Shown: positions 28,559 through 39,917, counted from the stretch's first letter. The stretch: DNA of 64,000 nucleotides from Haemophilus haemolyticus (GCF_001679045.1 NZ_LYCK01000001.1:8535-72534), one strand, 5' to 3'. Notes: generated from the letters alone by a model not told the origin. Translations and numbers: made by a program.

Positions 28559-29008
28559 TTATTTTTTAGCAAGGTAATCGATAGCAAATAAAAAGGCAAA
28601 CTCGTAACCTTTTGCGCCCAAACCGCAAATAACACCTTCAGCCACATCGCTAAAATAAGAATGATGACGAAATGGTTCACGTTTATGCACGTTGGATAAA
28701 TGAATCTCCACAAAAGGAATTGAAACAGCTAAAAGTGCATCGCGTAATGCTACACTGGTATGGGTGTAAGCAGCAGGATTAATTAAAATAAAATCGACTT
28801 GCTGAAAACTTTCGTGGATCTTATTAATTAATTTTTCTTCACTATTGGCTTGAAAACATTCCACTTTTACATTGTGCTGAGTGGCTAAGGCTTGCATTTT
28901 CTCGTCAATGGATGCAAGAGAAATGCTGCCATAATGTTTTGGCTCGCGAGCCCCTAACATATTTAAGTTCGGGCCATTTAACAGCAAAATTCTGTGTGTT
29001 TGCGACAT
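28559..29008 (-). CDS. aroQ: 3-dehydroquinate dehydratase, type II
   Basis: Third step of the shikimate pathway, dehydration of 3-dehydroquinate. The 149-residue product is the dodecameric type II enzyme: [20 protein letters not shown] at the N-terminus with the active-site Arg and Tyr, the NPAAYTHTS loop, and the [15 protein letters not shown] segment. It precedes accBC, as in many gammaproteobacteria, and follows menC after 56 bases. Confidence 0.97.
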   Translation of the reverse strand: MSQTHRILLLNGPNLNMLGAREPKHYGSISLASIDEKMQALATQHNVKVECFQANSEEKLINKIHESFQQVDFILINPAAYTHTSVALRDALLAVSIPFVEIHLSNVHKREPFRHHSYFSDVAEGVICGLGAKGYEFAFLFAIDYLAKK

Positions 29009-29064
29009 TTTTAATCCTTTTTGTGTGGCGCATTATACTGGTTTTTCGATTTTGGGTGGTCGAA

Positions 29065-30054
29065 TCAGATAATTTTAGTGATAAATTCAGATTCTAAATC
29101 CACAATAGGTAAATCAGAACCAGGCCAAGCGCGTAGTACTTGATATTCCATCAAATCTAACGTGTCTAATCCTGGAGTTACATTCGGGGTGTATTGTTGT
29201 GCAATTCGCGCGAGCTGAGAGAGCCCCAAGCTACTTTCGATACTTGAACTAATAACCGCTTTTAAACCTAACGAATGTGCTTGGTTAATGAGCTCAGCAC
29301 AACGTTGAATTGAACCAATTAAAGTGGGTTTTATTACGACAGCCGATAAGTGCGGTTCTTTTTCCAGGCAAAAATTAGGCTCTCGCACGGATTCATCCCA
29401 TGCAATCGCAATGTCGGTTTGAGCTGCAAATTCACGGCTGAGTTCTTGAGTTTTACAAGGTTCTTCTAAAAATTGAATACGTTTTTTATGTTGCGGTTTG
29501 ACTTTAGCGGCAAATTGCAACGCTTTTTCTAATGGCCAATGGCGGTTTGCATCAAGCCGTAATTGTAAATCGGGAATCGCTTCTAAAAACATATCGGCAA
29601 TTAATCCATCGCGATTGGCTTCGTATATGCCCACTTTCATCTTTGCCACTTTTTCGCCTTCTATGCTCGCAAGTTTGGCGTACAGTTCATCGGGATCGCC
29701 ATAACAAAGTGGTGCTGTATGGTAATTGCCTTCAGCTTGTAAATAACCTTTCATTTCATCCATTGCACAACTGATACCAAAAGCAACGGAGGGATAGGTG
29801 CCATCTAATGGTACGCGAGGTGCGTCACAGCTTGCATTGCACCATGTCGTTAGCCATTCAATTGCTTGTTCTTGAGCTTGGTCTAAGGTTTCTTGGCTAA
29901 AACCAGGTAGCGGGGCGATTTCTCCCCAGCCGTCTCGGCTGCAACTCACTCTTACGATTAAGCCTTCACGGCGTTTTAAAAAACGATCACGCAGAATAAG
30001 TTGGCTATCAACGGGGATAGAATAACGGTAAAGATTAAATGATTTTTCAGCCAT
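29065..30054 (-). CDS. menC: o-Succinylbenzoate synthase
   Basis: Enolase-superfamily enzyme of menaquinone synthesis that dehydrates SHCHC to o-succinylbenzoate. The start is taken at the ATG of MAEKSFNLYRYSIPV, preceded by GGGAG; an open frame continues 18 codons upstream without family similarity. The 329-residue product has the catalytic Lys in AKMKVG, metal ligands in RLDANRHWP, FLEEPCK and AWDESVRE, and the second Lys in VIKPTLIGS. It lies between menB and aroQ on the same strand. Confidence 0.95.
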   Translation of the reverse strand: MAEKSFNLYRYSIPVDSQLILRDRFLKRREGLIVRVSCSRDGWGEIAPLPGFSQETLDQAQEQAIEWLTTWCNASCDAPRVPLDGTYPSVAFGISCAMDEMKGYLQAEGNYHTAPLCYGDPDELYAKLASIEGEKVAKMKVGIYEANRDGLIADMFLEAIPDLQLRLDANRHWPLEKALQFAAKVKPQHKKRIQFLEEPCKTQELSREFAAQTDIAIAWDESVREPNFCLEKEPHLSAVVIKPTLIGSIQRCAELINQAHSLGLKAVISSSIESSLGLSQLARIAQQYTPNVTPGLDTLDLMEYQVLRAWPGSDLPIVDLESEFITKII

Positions 30055-30070
30055 GCTTGCTCCCAATACA

Positions 30071-30111
30071 AAAGTGCGGTCAAAATTCACGAAGATTTTT
30101 AACCGCACTTT
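30071..30111 (-). terminator. Inverted USS pair between menB and menC
   Basis: AAAGTGCGGT and ACCGCACTTT face each other over a 21-base loop in the 68-base gap. The long loop and lack of a T tail on the minus strand suggest only weak termination, so menB-menC cotranscription remains possible. Confidence 0.5.
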
Positions 30112-30122
30112 AGAACGATAAA

Positions 30123-30980
30123 TTAAGGGTTACGTCTGAATTTGCTGAAGTCTGGGGCGCGTTTTTCGTTAAACGCATTGCGACCTTCTTGACCTTCTTC
30201 AGTCATGTAGAACAACATTGTTGCGTTACCCGCTAATTCTTGAAGACCTGCTTGGCCATCACAATCCGCATTTAATGCTGCTTTCAAACAACGAATCGCG
30301 ATTGGGCTATTGCGTAACATTTCACGACACCAACGTACGGTTTCTTTTTCAAGATCAGCGTAAGGCACAACCGTATTGACTAAGCCCATGTCTAATGCTT
30401 CTTGTGCATTATATTGACGGCATAAGAACCAAATTTCACGCGCTTTTTTCTGACCAACTAAACGAGCCATATAGCTTGCGCCCCAACCACCATCGAATGA
30501 ACCGACTTTTGGTCCAGTTTGCCCGAAAATAGCATTTTCAGCAGCAATCGTTAAGTCGCAAAGCATATGTAATACATGGCCACCACCAATTGCATAACCT
30601 GCTACCATTGCCACAACCGGTTTTGGACAAGAACGAATATCGCGTTGGAAATCTAATACATTTAAGTGATGTACGCCGCTGTCATCTTTGTAACCGCCGT
30701 AATCGCCACGCACTTTTTGGTCACCACCAGAACAGAATGCTTTTTCACCTTCTCCGGTTAATACAATGACACCAATGTTTTCATCGAAACGTGCATCAGA
30801 AAATGCAGTGATCATTTCTTTCACTGTTTGTGGGCGGAACGCATTGCGAACCTCTGGGCGGTTAATCGTGATTTTAGCAATACCATCAGTGGATTTATGA
30901 TAACGAATGTCGTTATAGCCTTCACTGTGATCAACCCATTCAACAGGCGCATATAACACATCATCTTTTGGATTTTGCAT
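30123..30980 (-). CDS. menB: 1,4-Dihydroxy-2-naphthoyl-CoA synthase
   Basis: Crotonase-fold enzyme closing the naphthoquinone ring in menaquinone synthesis. It has 285 residues (E. coli 285) with the substrate loop [15 protein letters not shown], the oxyanion region [14 protein letters not shown], and the catalytic segment [17 protein letters not shown]. Menaquinone made here would serve the nrfABCD nitrite respiration chain encoded further along. Divergent from the lipoprotein gene at 31126. Confidence 0.97.
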   Translation of the reverse strand: MQNPKDDVLYAPVEWVDHSEGYNDIRYHKSTDGIAKITINRPEVRNAFRPQTVKEMITAFSDARFDENIGVIVLTGEGEKAFCSGGDQKVRGDYGGYKDDSGVHHLNVLDFQRDIRSCPKPVVAMVAGYAIGGGHVLHMLCDLTIAAENAIFGQTGPKVGSFDGGWGASYMARLVGQKKAREIWFLCRQYNAQEALDMGLVNTVVPYADLEKETVRWCREMLRNSPIAIRCLKAALNADCDGQAGLQELAGNATMLFYMTEEGQEGRNAFNEKRAPDFSKFRRNP

Positions 30981-31125
30981 GAGAATTCCTTTTAATTAAC
31001 GTAAAAAAGTGCGGTCATTATAGCGGAAGTTTTTCGGATCAGGAAAACTAAATTCATTTGCTGCTTTATCTGTTGTGAAGATATTGCTAGAATTTTGCGC
31101 ATTCTCACTTTTATAAGGATCAAAT

Positions 31126-31692
31126 GTGAAATTAATTGCAACCTTAGGTGTGGCAGCATTGCTGTCTGGCTGCTCAATGTTTGGTAGCTCACAATCCGCA
31201 ATCCCAGGTGAATTTGCGGGGGCGGATTACCAACTTTCCGATCAAGATGCAAAACAATGGGCGATTGCAAGTAAGCAAGCAGAACAATGCGTTTACCCAA
31301 ATTTAACTCGGATTTTGCAACAGCATTTTTCTAAAGAAGATAGCTATATTCATTCACAATATGTCTTTTTCTATCCATTGGAAAAAATTATTGGCGAGCA
31401 ATATGTGAAGATTATTCAAGGTGATGAAAAATCGATGAATTATGCAAGCTATCAGTTTAAAAAATTCCGTACCGAAGTGGGGAATGTTGAGCCTTTAACT
31501 GAACAGGTGTGTTTAAAATTACGTAATGAAGCGCGCGATGATTTGGCTGTCGTGAAAGGTCAATATAAAAATGGCATGGTGGAAGTGCAGAAAAATGAAG
31601 ATGGCTCACCGAAAAATCCTGATGGTATCGCGACGAATGAAAATAAATTCTTCTTTGATATTATCAAATGGGGATCCATGTTGTTGCTTTAG
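31126..31692 (+). CDS. Small lipoprotein, DUF5358-like
   Basis: The 188-residue predicted lipoprotein has signal peptide [16 protein letters not shown] with lipidated Cys16 followed by Ser (+2), so it is expected in the outer membrane. The rest is soluble and mixed charged, with two further Cys (QCVYPN and QVCLKL) that could form a disulfide. I believe it belongs to a Pasteurellaceae-restricted family (DUF5358), but this is from memory. No function is known. It is a single gene between menB and convergent rpsT, ended by a paired-USS terminator. Confidence 0.75.
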   Translation: MKLIATLGVAALLSGCSMFGSSQSAIPGEFAGADYQLSDQDAKQWAIASKQAEQCVYPNLTRILQQHFSKEDSYIHSQYVFFYPLEKIIGEQYVKIIQGDEKSMNYASYQFKKFRTEVGNVEPLTEQVCLKLRNEARDDLAVVKGQYKNGMVEVQKNEDGSPKNPDGIATNENKFFFDIIKWGSMLLL

Positions 31693-31722
31693 TTTAAAAT
31701 TCGATGAAATAAAAAACCGCAC

Positions 31723-31748
31723 TTTAAAGTGCGGTTTTATTTTTCATT
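31723..31748 (+). terminator. Paired-USS terminator between the lipoprotein gene and rpsT
   Basis: A perfect 26-base palindrome made of two uptake sequences (AAAACCGCACTTT then its complement) lies between two convergent genes and is followed by ATTTTT on plus and by the A-rich complement on minus. It can serve both. Confidence 0.8.
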
Positions 31749-31763
31749 CTTTCTAGCTAAAAA

Positions 31764-32027
31764 TTACGCTAATTTTTTGATTTGTGCAGCTAGTTTAGAT
31801 TTGTGGTTTGCTGCTTTGTTAGCGTGGATTAAGCCTTTAGAAGCCATACGGTCAACAACTTTTTGCATTTCAACGAATGCTGCTTCAGCTGCTGCTTTTT
31901 CACCTGCTGCTACTTGAGCATATACTTTTTTGATGTAAGTACGCATCATAGAGCGTTGGCTTGCGTTGTGTTGGCGGCGTTTTTCAGATTGAACCGCGCG
32001 TTTTTTTGCTGACTTGATATTAGCCAA
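31764..32027 (-). CDS. rpsT: 30S ribosomal protein S20
   Basis: The 87-residue primary 16S rRNA-binding protein has the family start [10 protein letters not shown] and the C-terminal [16 protein letters not shown]. The start codon is TTG at 32027: a GGAG ribosome site ends 7 bases upstream, while the earlier TTG at 32033 is too close to it. E. coli rpsT also starts with UUG, part of its autogenous control, so the rare start is conserved. Confidence 0.96.
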   Translation of the reverse strand: MANIKSAKKRAVQSEKRRQHNASQRSMMRTYIKKVYAQVAAGEKAAAEAAFVEMQKVVDRMASKGLIHANKAANHKSKLAAQIKKLA

Positions 32028-32077
32028 GGTCAAACTCCTAAAATTTCTGTTGATTGATAGACAAAATAAAGGGCGTC

Positions 32078-32106
32078 AATATGCCGATTTTTTATACTTT
32101 TGTCAA
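32078..32106 (-). promoter_or_regulatory. Promoter of rpsT
   Basis: On the minus strand a perfect -35 TTGACA and a -10 CATATT are 17 bases apart, about 50 bases upstream of the rpsT start. The rest of the rpsT-murJ gap (32107-32280) is AT-rich with no feature I can assign beyond a probable murJ promoter. Confidence 0.65.
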
Positions 32107-32293
32107 TGGAAAATTTGTGTTGATTTCGGTGAGACACAACCGAAAGTAAGTATCGTTATTTTTACAAGCTCTTTCAATATGGGCTCACACAAACGATGTG
32201 CGGCGGATTTTATCAGTTTTTTTTCACGGAATATAGCGTAAAAACAAAATTTCTATACAATTAGGCAAAAATTTTAGGGTAGAGAAGAATATT

Positions 32294-33868
32294 TTGAGTA
32301 AACGACTTTTAAAATCTAGCATTGTTGTTAGTTCTATGACTTTATTATCTAGAGTGTTAGGTCTTGTGCGCGATGTAGTTATCGCTCATCTCATTGGTGC
32401 AGGCGCTGCGGCGGACGTTTTTTTATTTGCTAATCGTATCCCAAATTTTCTTCGTCGTTTATTTGCTGAAGGGGCCTTTTCACAGGCTTTTGTACCTGTT
32501 CTCGCAGAATATCAAAAATCTGGTGATATTAATAAAACCCGTGAATTTATTGGAAAAGTTTCTGGTACCCTTGGAGGATTGGTTAGTATTGTTACGATCC
32601 TCGCTATGATTGGCTCACCTGTCGTTGCTGCTTTATTTGGAATGGGCTGGTTCACCGATTGGATGAATGATGGCCCTGATGCACATAAATTTGAACAAGC
32701 TTCCCTTTTACTTAAAATCACTTTTCCTTATTTATGGTTTGTCACTTTTGTCGCGCTTTCTGGGGCAGTGCTTAACACGATTGGAAAATTCGGTGTGATG
32801 TCTTTTTCACCGGTGTTATTAAATATAGCGATGATTGTCACCGCACTTTTCCTTGCACCACAGATGGACAATCCAGATCTTGCGTTGGCTATCGGTATTT
32901 TTTTAGGCGGATTATTACAATTCTTATTCCAAATTCCATTTATGAAACAAGCTGGTTTATTGGTGAAACCCAAATGGGCTTGGCGTGATGAAGGCGTAAC
33001 CAAAATTCGTAAATTAATGATCCCTGCGTTATTTGGTGTATCGGTAAGTCAAATTAATCTTTTGTTGGATACAGTGATTGCAAGCTTTTTAATGACGGGC
33101 TCTATTAGTTGGCTGTATTATTCCGATCGCTTGCTGGAATTTCCTCTCGGTTTATTTGGTATTGCTATTTCTACCGTAATTTTGCCAACGCTTGCTCGCC
33201 ACCACGTTAATCGTGAAGGCGATTCAGATAAAAGTGCGGTTGATTTTCGTAATACAATGGATTGGGGCGTGCGAATGATTTTATTACTTGGCGTTCCCGC
33301 AGCCATTGGTATTGCTGTATTGGCTCAACCGATGTTACTTACGCTCTTTATGCGTGGAAATTTCATGTTAAATGATGTTCATGCTGCCTCTTATTCTTTA
33401 TGGGCCTTTAATGCGGGGTTACTTAGCTTTATGTTGATTAAAATCCTCGCCAATGGCTATTACGCCCGCCAAGATACCAAAACGCCAGTAAAAATCGGCA
33501 TTATTGCCATGGTGAGTAATATGGGTTTTAACCTATTGGCAATTCCTTTCAGTTATGTGGGTTTAGCCATTGCTTCAGCTATGTCGGCAACTCTTAATGC
33601 CTATTTGCTCTATCGCGGCTTAGCCAAAGCGGATGTGTATCATTTTTCACGTAAAAGTGCGGTCTTTTTTGTCAAAGTTTTATTGGCAGCAATCGCAATG
33701 GGTGCGGCAGTTTGGTATTACGTGCCTGAAATTAACCAATGGGCGAAAATGGATTTCTTCATGCGTGTTTATTGGCTTGTTTGGTTGATTGTATTAGCCG
33801 CAATAGTTTATGGCGCAACGTTGATTTTATTAGGCGTTCGAAAGCACCATTTGCTGACAAAAAACTAA
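32294..33868 (+). CDS. murJ: Lipid II flippase MurJ
   Basis: MOP-superfamily inner-membrane protein that flips lipid II to the periplasmic face. The start is a TTG at 32294, because no ATG fits and the family sequence begins at residue 3 (KRLLKSSIVVSSMTLLSRVLGLVRD). The 524-residue product has about 14 membrane helices and the conserved FLRRLFAEGAFSQAFVP loop. It is followed after 34 bases by ribF. Four USS lie inside or near it. Confidence 0.96.
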   Translation: MSKRLLKSSIVVSSMTLLSRVLGLVRDVVIAHLIGAGAAADVFLFANRIPNFLRRLFAEGAFSQAFVPVLAEYQKSGDINKTREFIGKVSGTLGGLVSIVTILAMIGSPVVAALFGMGWFTDWMNDGPDAHKFEQASLLLKITFPYLWFVTFVALSGAVLNTIGKFGVMSFSPVLLNIAMIVTALFLAPQMDNPDLALAIGIFLGGLLQFLFQIPFMKQAGLLVKPKWAWRDEGVTKIRKLMIPALFGVSVSQINLLLDTVIASFLMTGSISWLYYSDRLLEFPLGLFGIAISTVILPTLARHHVNREGDSDKSAVDFRNTMDWGVRMILLLGVPAAIGIAVLAQPMLLTLFMRGNFMLNDVHAASYSLWAFNAGLLSFMLIKILANGYYARQDTKTPVKIGIIAMVSNMGFNLLAIPFSYVGLAIASAMSATLNAYLLYRGLAKADVYHFSRKSAVFFVKVLLAAIAMGAAVWYYVPEINQWAKMDFFMRVYWLVWLIVLAAIVYGATLILLGVRKHHLLTKN

Positions 33869-33902
33869 CTTCTCGTTATAATGCCGAAATTCTCTTATTT
33901 TC

Positions 33903-34835
33903 ATGGATAAGGACATGCAATTAATTCGCGGGCTTCATAATGCAAATCGTGTTTTACAAGGTTGTGCGCTAACGATCGGCAACTTTGATGGCGTGCATTT
34001 AGGGCATCAAGCAGTCCTTCGCCATTTGCGCCAAAAAGCTGACGAATTAAATTTACCCATGGCGGTGTTGTTATTTGAATCACAGCCGCGTGAATATTTT
34101 ATGGGGAAAAATGCACCAGCCCGTTTAATGCGTTTGCGTGACAAAATTTATTATTTAGAAAAGGCTAAGGTCGATGTCGTAATTGTGGCGAAATTTGACC
34201 GCACTTTTGCTGAGCAACCTGCTGATGTTTTTATTGAACAAACGCTTGTTAATCATCTACATGTGAAATTTTTAAGCATTGGCGATGATTTCAAGTTCGG
34301 TTCAAAACGCCAAGGCAATTTTGCAATGTTGCAAGCAGCAGGTAAGCGTTTCGGTTTTATTGTTGAAGATAACCGTAGTTTTTGTCTAGATGAACAGCGA
34401 ATTAGTAGCACTGCAATTCGCGAAGCGTTAGCGAATGATGATTTACAACTTGCAGAAAATTTACTCGGTAAACCTTATCGTATTTTCGGGCGTGTGATCC
34501 ATGGTAATAAGTTAGGCAGAACAATAGGATTTCCAACGGCCAATATTCGTTTGCATAGACAAGTAAATCCAATCAAAGGCGTTTATGCCGTAAAAGTGCG
34601 GTTAAAATCGGGTGAGATTTTTAACGGCGTGGCAAATATGGGAAAACGCCCAACTATAAATGGATTAATGCAATTATTAGAAGTTCATTTATTTGATTTT
34701 TCTCAGAATATTTATGGCCAAATAGTGGAAGTCGAATTCTGCCACAAGATTAGAAACGAGATTAAATTTCCGTCTTTTGATGATTTGAAAGTGCAAATTG
34801 AGAAAGACGTAGAAACTGCGAAAGCGTTTTTTTAA
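33903..34835 (+). CDS. ribF: Bifunctional riboflavin kinase / FMN adenylyltransferase
   Basis: Makes FMN and then FAD. The 310-residue product has the N-terminal adenylyltransferase domain with LTIGNFDGVHLGHQAVL and RISSTAIREAL, and the C-terminal flavokinase with GRTIGFPTANI. An internal ATG four codons on (MQLIRGLHN) aligns better with E. coli RibF, but its AAGGA site is only one base away, so the start is uncertain. The order murJ-ribF-ileS matches E. coli's rpsT/ribF/ileS/lspA/ispH region. Confidence 0.95.
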   Translation: MDKDMQLIRGLHNANRVLQGCALTIGNFDGVHLGHQAVLRHLRQKADELNLPMAVLLFESQPREYFMGKNAPARLMRLRDKIYYLEKAKVDVVIVAKFDRTFAEQPADVFIEQTLVNHLHVKFLSIGDDFKFGSKRQGNFAMLQAAGKRFGFIVEDNRSFCLDEQRISSTAIREALANDDLQLAENLLGKPYRIFGRVIHGNKLGRTIGFPTANIRLHRQVNPIKGVYAVKVRLKSGEIFNGVANMGKRPTINGLMQLLEVHLFDFSQNIYGQIVEVEFCHKIRNEIKFPSFDDLKVQIEKDVETAKAFF

Positions 34836-34870
34836 TAGTTAATTTTAAAATGTAAAAATTGGAAAATAAA

Positions 34871-37696
34871 ATGACAGTCGATTACAAAAACACTCTTAAC
34901 CTACCGGAAACCAGCTTTCCAATGCGCGGTGATTTAGCTAAGCGCGAACCTGATATGTTGAAAAATTGGTACGAGAAAAATCTTTACCAAAAAATTCGTG
35001 AAGCGAGCAAAGGCAAAAAATCTTTTATTCTGCATGATGGCCCTCCGTATGCGAACGGTAATATTCATATTGGTCACGCAGTAAATAAAATTCTGAAAGA
35101 TATTATTATTAAATCCAAAACGGCATTAGGTTTTGATTCGCCTTATATCCCAGGTTGGGACTGTCATGGTTTGCCAATTGAATTAAAAGTAGAAGGTTTA
35201 GTAGGCAAGCCAAACGAGAAAATTACGGCGGCTGAATTTCGTCAAAAATGTCGCGAATATGCTGCGGAACAAGTAGAAGGTCAGAAAAAAGATTTTATCC
35301 GTTTAGGTGTATTAGGCGATTGGGATAATCCTTATTTAACGATGAACTTCGACACCGAAGCAAACATCATCCGTACCCTTGGTAAAGTGATTGCGAATGG
35401 CCACTTATATAAAGGTTCAAAACCAGTACACTGGTGTTTAGATTGCGGTTCTTCTTTAGCAGAAGCAGAAGTGGAATACGAAGACAAAGTTTCTCCATCT
35501 ATCTATGTGCGTTTTCCTGCAGTAAGTGCGGTTGAAATTGAAGAGAAATTTAACGCAGTAGGCAAAGGCCATGGCAAATTATCTGCGGTGATTTGGACAA
35601 CCACACCTTGGACAATGCCATCTAACCGTGCGATTGCGGTAAATGCAGACTTAGAATACAACTTAGTACAACTTGGTGATGAGCGTGTGATTTTAGCTGC
35701 TGAATTAGTTGAATCCGTAGCGAAAGCCGTGGGCGTAGAACAAGTTGAAGTTTTAGGTTCAGTAAAAGGTCAGTCGCTTGAGTTAGTACGCTTTAACCAT
35801 CCGTTCTATGATTTCACTGTGCCAGTAATTTTAGGTGATCACGTGACCACTGATGGCGGTACAGGTTTAGTACACACTGCACCGGATCATGGTTTGGACG
35901 ACTTTATTGTAGGACAAAAATATAATTTACCAATGGCGGGTCTTGTATCGAATGACGGTAAATTTATTTCAACGACTGAATTCTTTGCAGGCAAAGGGGT
36001 ATTTGAAGCGAACCCATTGGTTGTTGAAAAATTGCAAGAAGTGGGCAACTTATTAAAAGTTGAGAAAATCAAACACAGTTACCCACACTGCTGGCGTCAC
36101 AAAACCCCGATTATTTTCCGCGCGACGCCGCAATGGTTTATCGGCATGGAAACACAGGGTCTACGCCAACAAGCATTAGGCGAAATCAAACAAGTTCGTT
36201 GGATTCCAGATTGGGGTCAAGCACGTATCGAGAAAATGGTTGAAAACCGCCCTGACTGGTGTATTTCCCGTCAACGTACTTGGGGTGTGCCGATGACCCT
36301 ATTCGTGCACAAAGAAACCGAAGAACTTCATCCGCGTACTTTAGCGTTACTTGAAGAAGTGGCGAAACGTGTAGAGAAAGCCGGTATTCAAGCATGGTGG
36401 GATTTAGACGAAAAAGAATTATTAGGTGCGGACGCAGAAACCTATCGCAAAGTGCCTGATACTCTTGACGTATGGTTTGACTCAGGATCAACCTATTCTT
36501 CTGTTGTCGCAAATCGCCCAGAATTTAACGGCCAAGATATCGACATGTATTTAGAAGGTTCTGACCAACATCGTGGTTGGTTTATGTCTTCTTTAATGCT
36601 TTCTACGGCAACAGACAGCAAAGCACCATACAAACAAGTATTAACTCATGGTTTCACCGTGGATGGTCAAGGTCGTAAGATGTCAAAATCTATCGGTAAC
36701 ATCGTGACACCACAAGAAGTCATGGATAAATTCGGTGGCGACATTTTACGTTTATGGGTTGCATCTACCGACTATACCGGTGAAATGACTGTTTCTGATG
36801 AGATCTTAAAACGTGCCGCGGACAGCTATCGTCGTATTCGTAACACCGCGCGTTTCTTACTAGCGAACTTGAATGGTTTTGATCCGCAACGTGATGCCGT
36901 TAAACCGGAAGAAATGATTAGCTTAGATCGTTGGGCGGTAGCTTGTGCCTTAGATGCACAAAAAGAAATTAAAGACGCGTACGATAACTATCAATTCCAC
37001 ACAGTAGTACAACGCTTAATGCGTTTCTGTTCTGTGGAAATGGGCTCGTTCTACCTTGATATTATCAAAGACCGTCAATATACAACTAAAGCGGATAGCC
37101 TTGCTCGTCGTAGTTGTCAAACTGCGTTATGGCATATTGCTGAAGCATTAGTTCGTTGGATGGCGCCGATCTTATCTTTCACTGCCGATGAAATTTGGCA
37201 ACACTTGCCACAAACCGAAAGTGCTCGTGTAGAATTCGTATTTACTGAAGAATTCTATCAAGGCCTATTTGGCTTAGGCGAGAATGAAAAACTAGATGAT
37301 GCTTACTGGCAACAACTGATTAAAGTTCGTTCTGAAGTGAACCGTGTATTAGAAATCGCTCGTAATGATAAAGTGATCGGTGGTGGTTTAGAAGCTGAAG
37401 TGACCCTTTATGCGAATGACGAATATCGAGCATTGTTAGAACAACTAGGCAATGAATTACGTTTCGTGTTGATTACGTCAAAAGCGGAAGTGAAAGTATT
37501 AGCAGACAAACCGGCAGATGTGGCTAACGGTGAGTTAGATGGCATTGCAGTAAGTGTAGCTCGTTCTAACGGTGAAAAATGTCCGCGCTGCTGGCATTAT
37601 TCTGACAAAATTGGCGTGAATTCAGAACATCCAACACTTTGTCCACGTTGTGTAGAAAATGTGGCAGGTAAGGGCGAAGTGCGCCATTTTGCATAA
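34871..37696 (+). CDS. ileS: Isoleucyl-tRNA synthetase
   Basis: Class I synthetase charging tRNA-Ile, with editing of valine. The ATG at 34871 is chosen over an upstream TTG, because family similarity starts at [12 protein letters not shown]. The 941-residue product has [11 protein letters not shown] (HIGH), the editing CP1 domain, [10 protein letters not shown] (KMSKS), and a C-terminal zinc knuckle (CPRCWHYS and LCPRCVENV) as in E. coli. The codon choice looks highly optimised, as expected for a highly expressed gene. Confidence 0.98.
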   Translation: MTVDYKNTLNLPETSFPMRGDLAKREPDMLKNWYEKNLYQKIREASKGKKSFILHDGPPYANGNIHIGHAVNKILKDIIIKSKTALGFDSPYIPGWDCHGLPIELKVEGLVGKPNEKITAAEFRQKCREYAAEQVEGQKKDFIRLGVLGDWDNPYLTMNFDTEANIIRTLGKVIANGHLYKGSKPVHWCLDCGSSLAEAEVEYEDKVSPSIYVRFPAVSAVEIEEKFNAVGKGHGKLSAVIWTTTPWTMPSNRAIAVNADLEYNLVQLGDERVILAAELVESVAKAVGVEQVEVLGSVKGQSLELVRFNHPFYDFTVPVILGDHVTTDGGTGLVHTAPDHGLDDFIVGQKYNLPMAGLVSNDGKFISTTEFFAGKGVFEANPLVVEKLQEVGNLLKVEKIKHSYPHCWRHKTPIIFRATPQWFIGMETQGLRQQALGEIKQVRWIPDWGQARIEKMVENRPDWCISRQRTWGVPMTLFVHKETEELHPRTLALLEEVAKRVEKAGIQAWWDLDEKELLGADAETYRKVPDTLDVWFDSGSTYSSVVANRPEFNGQDIDMYLEGSDQHRGWFMSSLMLSTATDSKAPYKQVLTHGFTVDGQGRKMSKSIGNIVTPQEVMDKFGGDILRLWVASTDYTGEMTVSDEILKRAADSYRRIRNTARFLLANLNGFDPQRDAVKPEEMISLDRWAVACALDAQKEIKDAYDNYQFHTVVQRLMRFCSVEMGSFYLDIIKDRQYTTKADSLARRSCQTALWHIAEALVRWMAPILSFTADEIWQHLPQTESARVEFVFTEEFYQGLFGLGENEKLDDAYWQQLIKVRSEVNRVLEIARNDKVIGGGLEAEVTLYANDEYRALLEQLGNELRFVLITSKAEVKVLADKPADVANGELDGIAVSVARSNGEKCPRCWHYSDKIGVNSEHPTLCPRCVENVAGKGEVRHFA

Positions 37697-37716
37697 TTAA
37701 ATTCGTTGTAAAACAG

Positions 37717-37746
37717 AAAAGTGCGGTTTATTTTAACCGCACTTTT
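37717..37746 (+). terminator. Paired-USS terminator of ileS
   Basis: The stem AAAAGTGCGGTT/AACCGCACTTTT has a 6-base loop and is followed by T residues, 20 bases after the ileS stop. Confidence 0.8.
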
Positions 37747-37775
37747 TTACTTTTGTACAAAAGGAAGTAGAGATT

Positions 37776-39332
37776 ATGTTAGGAAAAGAAATGATTCACT
37801 CTAAAACAATGTGGTTTTATCTCTTATTGTTTGTTTTCTCCATTTTTACCAATATGGGGTTGGGTAATGTATTAAGTGAGAATATTCCCGTTTCAGATTA
37901 CGCAATTTTATTTGTTATCACGGCGATTTCTTTTTATTTTACCCCTTGGATTGGGAGAATATTAATCACTGTATTATTCCTCAGCGCGCTATTTTATTGC
38001 TCTGCTGGTTTTTTCTATGGTATTCCATCTTTGGGTATTATCGCTTCTGTTTATGAAACGAATATTAATGAAACCTTGGAATATTACACGACTATTCCTT
38101 TTTGGATATTTTTATTTCAAGCTAGTTATCTCATCCTATTTGTTGCTTTAATGAAATTAAGTTTTCATGCTAAACAACAAGCATTTAAATGGATAAATAC
38201 TGTTTCTATCGGCATATTATTAGTTTTGTCTTACAATCAATTTTCTGATTGGAACTATGCGTATAAATTCCGTTTTTATCCCGTTCTTTTCTACTCAGAA
38301 TTTGATCGTATGAATGATCTGTATTTAGAACAACGAGATTTTCTAAATCAATCCGTTAACGCGCCTTCTCAATGGGATATTCAATCTTTTACGCCAAAAT
38401 ATAAAAATTATATTTTGATTATCGGTGAAAGCATGCGAAAAGATTATATGTCGTTATATGGTTTTCCATTGAAAACCACACCATTTTTAGAGCGTGTGAA
38501 AGGCACTGTTTTTGAAAATTATTATTCTGCGGCACCGAATACGCAACCGTCTTTACAACGTACCTTATATCGAGCAGATAAAGGGGAAACGGTTTATACG
38601 GATAATATTATTTCTTTAGCCAAAAAAGCGGGAGTGAAAACCTATTGGATTTCTAATCAAGGCAAAATTGGTGAATTTGATACGATGGCCTCTCGTATTG
38701 GTCAAAGTGCAGATGAAACGATTTTTATGAAGCCGTTAGGTTATAACTCTAAAAAAGTTTATGACGATGAAATGTTACCTGTATTAGATAAAGCCTTAAA
38801 AGAAAATATTACGAATCCAAAATTAATTGTGATTCATTTAATGGGCTCACATCCAGCCTTTTGCGAGCGTCTTCCTTACGAGGTTAAAAATTATTTTATT
38901 AATCAATCTATGTCTTGTTATTTAGAATCGATTAAATATACGGATCAGTTTTTAGAAAAATTAAATTCTCAATTAGTGGCGCAAAATGAACCCTATTCGG
39001 TGATTTACTTTTCTGATCATGGGCTTGCTCATTATGAGGATTCTAAAGGCTTATCATTGCATCCAAATAATCTTTATAAACAAGATTATGAAATTCCTTT
39101 CGTTATGTTTTCGAGTGATAGCCAAAAGGTAGAAAAAATAAAAACGCCACAATCTGCATTTAATTTTGTTTATGGTTTTGCTGATTGGATGGGAATTAAG
39201 GAAAAACATTTACAAGGCGTGGATTTCTTCCATCCTGAAAAACAGGAAATTAAGGTATTTGATTGGAAGAAAGTGGTGAATGTCAAAGAGTTGGCTGATG
39301 ATCCAGCAAAATTACCAGAAGCCGTTCAGTAA
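37776..39332 (+). CDS. Phosphoethanolamine transferase-like inner-membrane sulfatase-fold enzyme
   Basis: The 518-residue protein has five N-terminal membrane helices (to about residue 150) followed by a periplasmic alkaline-phosphatase/sulfatase domain, the layout of EptA/CptA enzymes. These enzymes transfer phosphoethanolamine from phosphatidylethanolamine to lipid A or core sugars. Visible are the metal site [17 protein letters not shown], the region of the nucleophile (NTQPSLQRT), HLMGSHPAF and YFSDHGL. The acceptor is unknown; in Haemophilus lipooligosaccharide, heptose or lipid A positions are candidates. It breaks the ileS-lspA adjacency found in E. coli. Confidence 0.82.
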   Translation: MLGKEMIHSKTMWFYLLLFVFSIFTNMGLGNVLSENIPVSDYAILFVITAISFYFTPWIGRILITVLFLSALFYCSAGFFYGIPSLGIIASVYETNINETLEYYTTIPFWIFLFQASYLILFVALMKLSFHAKQQAFKWINTVSIGILLVLSYNQFSDWNYAYKFRFYPVLFYSEFDRMNDLYLEQRDFLNQSVNAPSQWDIQSFTPKYKNYILIIGESMRKDYMSLYGFPLKTTPFLERVKGTVFENYYSAAPNTQPSLQRTLYRADKGETVYTDNIISLAKKAGVKTYWISNQGKIGEFDTMASRIGQSADETIFMKPLGYNSKKVYDDEMLPVLDKALKENITNPKLIVIHLMGSHPAFCERLPYEVKNYFINQSMSCYLESIKYTDQFLEKLNSQLVAQNEPYSVIYFSDHGLAHYEDSKGLSLHPNNLYKQDYEIPFVMFSSDSQKVEKIKTPQSAFNFVYGFADWMGIKEKHLQGVDFFHPEKQEIKVFDWKKVVNVKELADDPAKLPEAVQ

Positions 39333-39401
39333 ATGAGATCGTGCTTTATCATTTATCGGCTTATGCTAGAATTAGCGCAATTTTTTTAAAAGGGAAATAG
39401 T

Positions 39402-39917
39402 ATGTCCAAAAAATCAGGGCTTTCATTTTTATGGTTAAGTGCGGTCGCTTTCGTGGTTGATTTGCTCACTAAATACATTGTGGTACAAAAATTTGATTTG
39501 TATGAAAGCGTTAATGTATTGCCTTTTTTTAATCTCACCTATGTCCGCAATTATGGTGCGGCATTTAGTTTTTTAGCAGATCATAGTGGTTGGCAACAAT
39601 ATTTCTTTATTTTGTTAGCATTGGCTATTTCTGGCATGTTGGTTTATTTTTTAGCAAAAAATAATGCTGAACAAAAAATCCAAAATTCTGCTTATGCACT
39701 GATTATTGGGGGGGCGCTAGCAAATATGGTGGATCGCGCTTATAACGGTTTCGTCGTAGATTTCTTTGATTTTTACTGGGATATTTACCATTATCCAGTG
39801 TTTAATATCGCCGATATCGCCATTTGTATTGGCGCAGGGTTATTAGCATTGGATGCTTTTAAGAGCGAAAAGAAAAAAGTGAAAGATAAACAAGCGGAAA
39901 AGTGCGGTCAGAAATGA
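39402..39917 (+). CDS. lspA: Lipoprotein signal peptidase
   Basis: Inner-membrane aspartic protease that removes signal peptides from diacylglyceryl-modified prolipoproteins. The 171-residue product has four helices and the catalytic Asp motifs in [14 protein letters not shown] and FNIADIAI, and the RNYGAAFSF segment. It processes the many lipoproteins predicted in this window. It overlaps ispH by an ATGA. Confidence 0.97.
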   Translation: MSKKSGLSFLWLSAVAFVVDLLTKYIVVQKFDLYESVNVLPFFNLTYVRNYGAAFSFLADHSGWQQYFFILLALAISGMLVYFLAKNNAEQKIQNSAYALIIGGALANMVDRAYNGFVVDFFDFYWDIYHYPVFNIADIAICIGAGLLALDAFKSEKKKVKDKQAEKCGQK

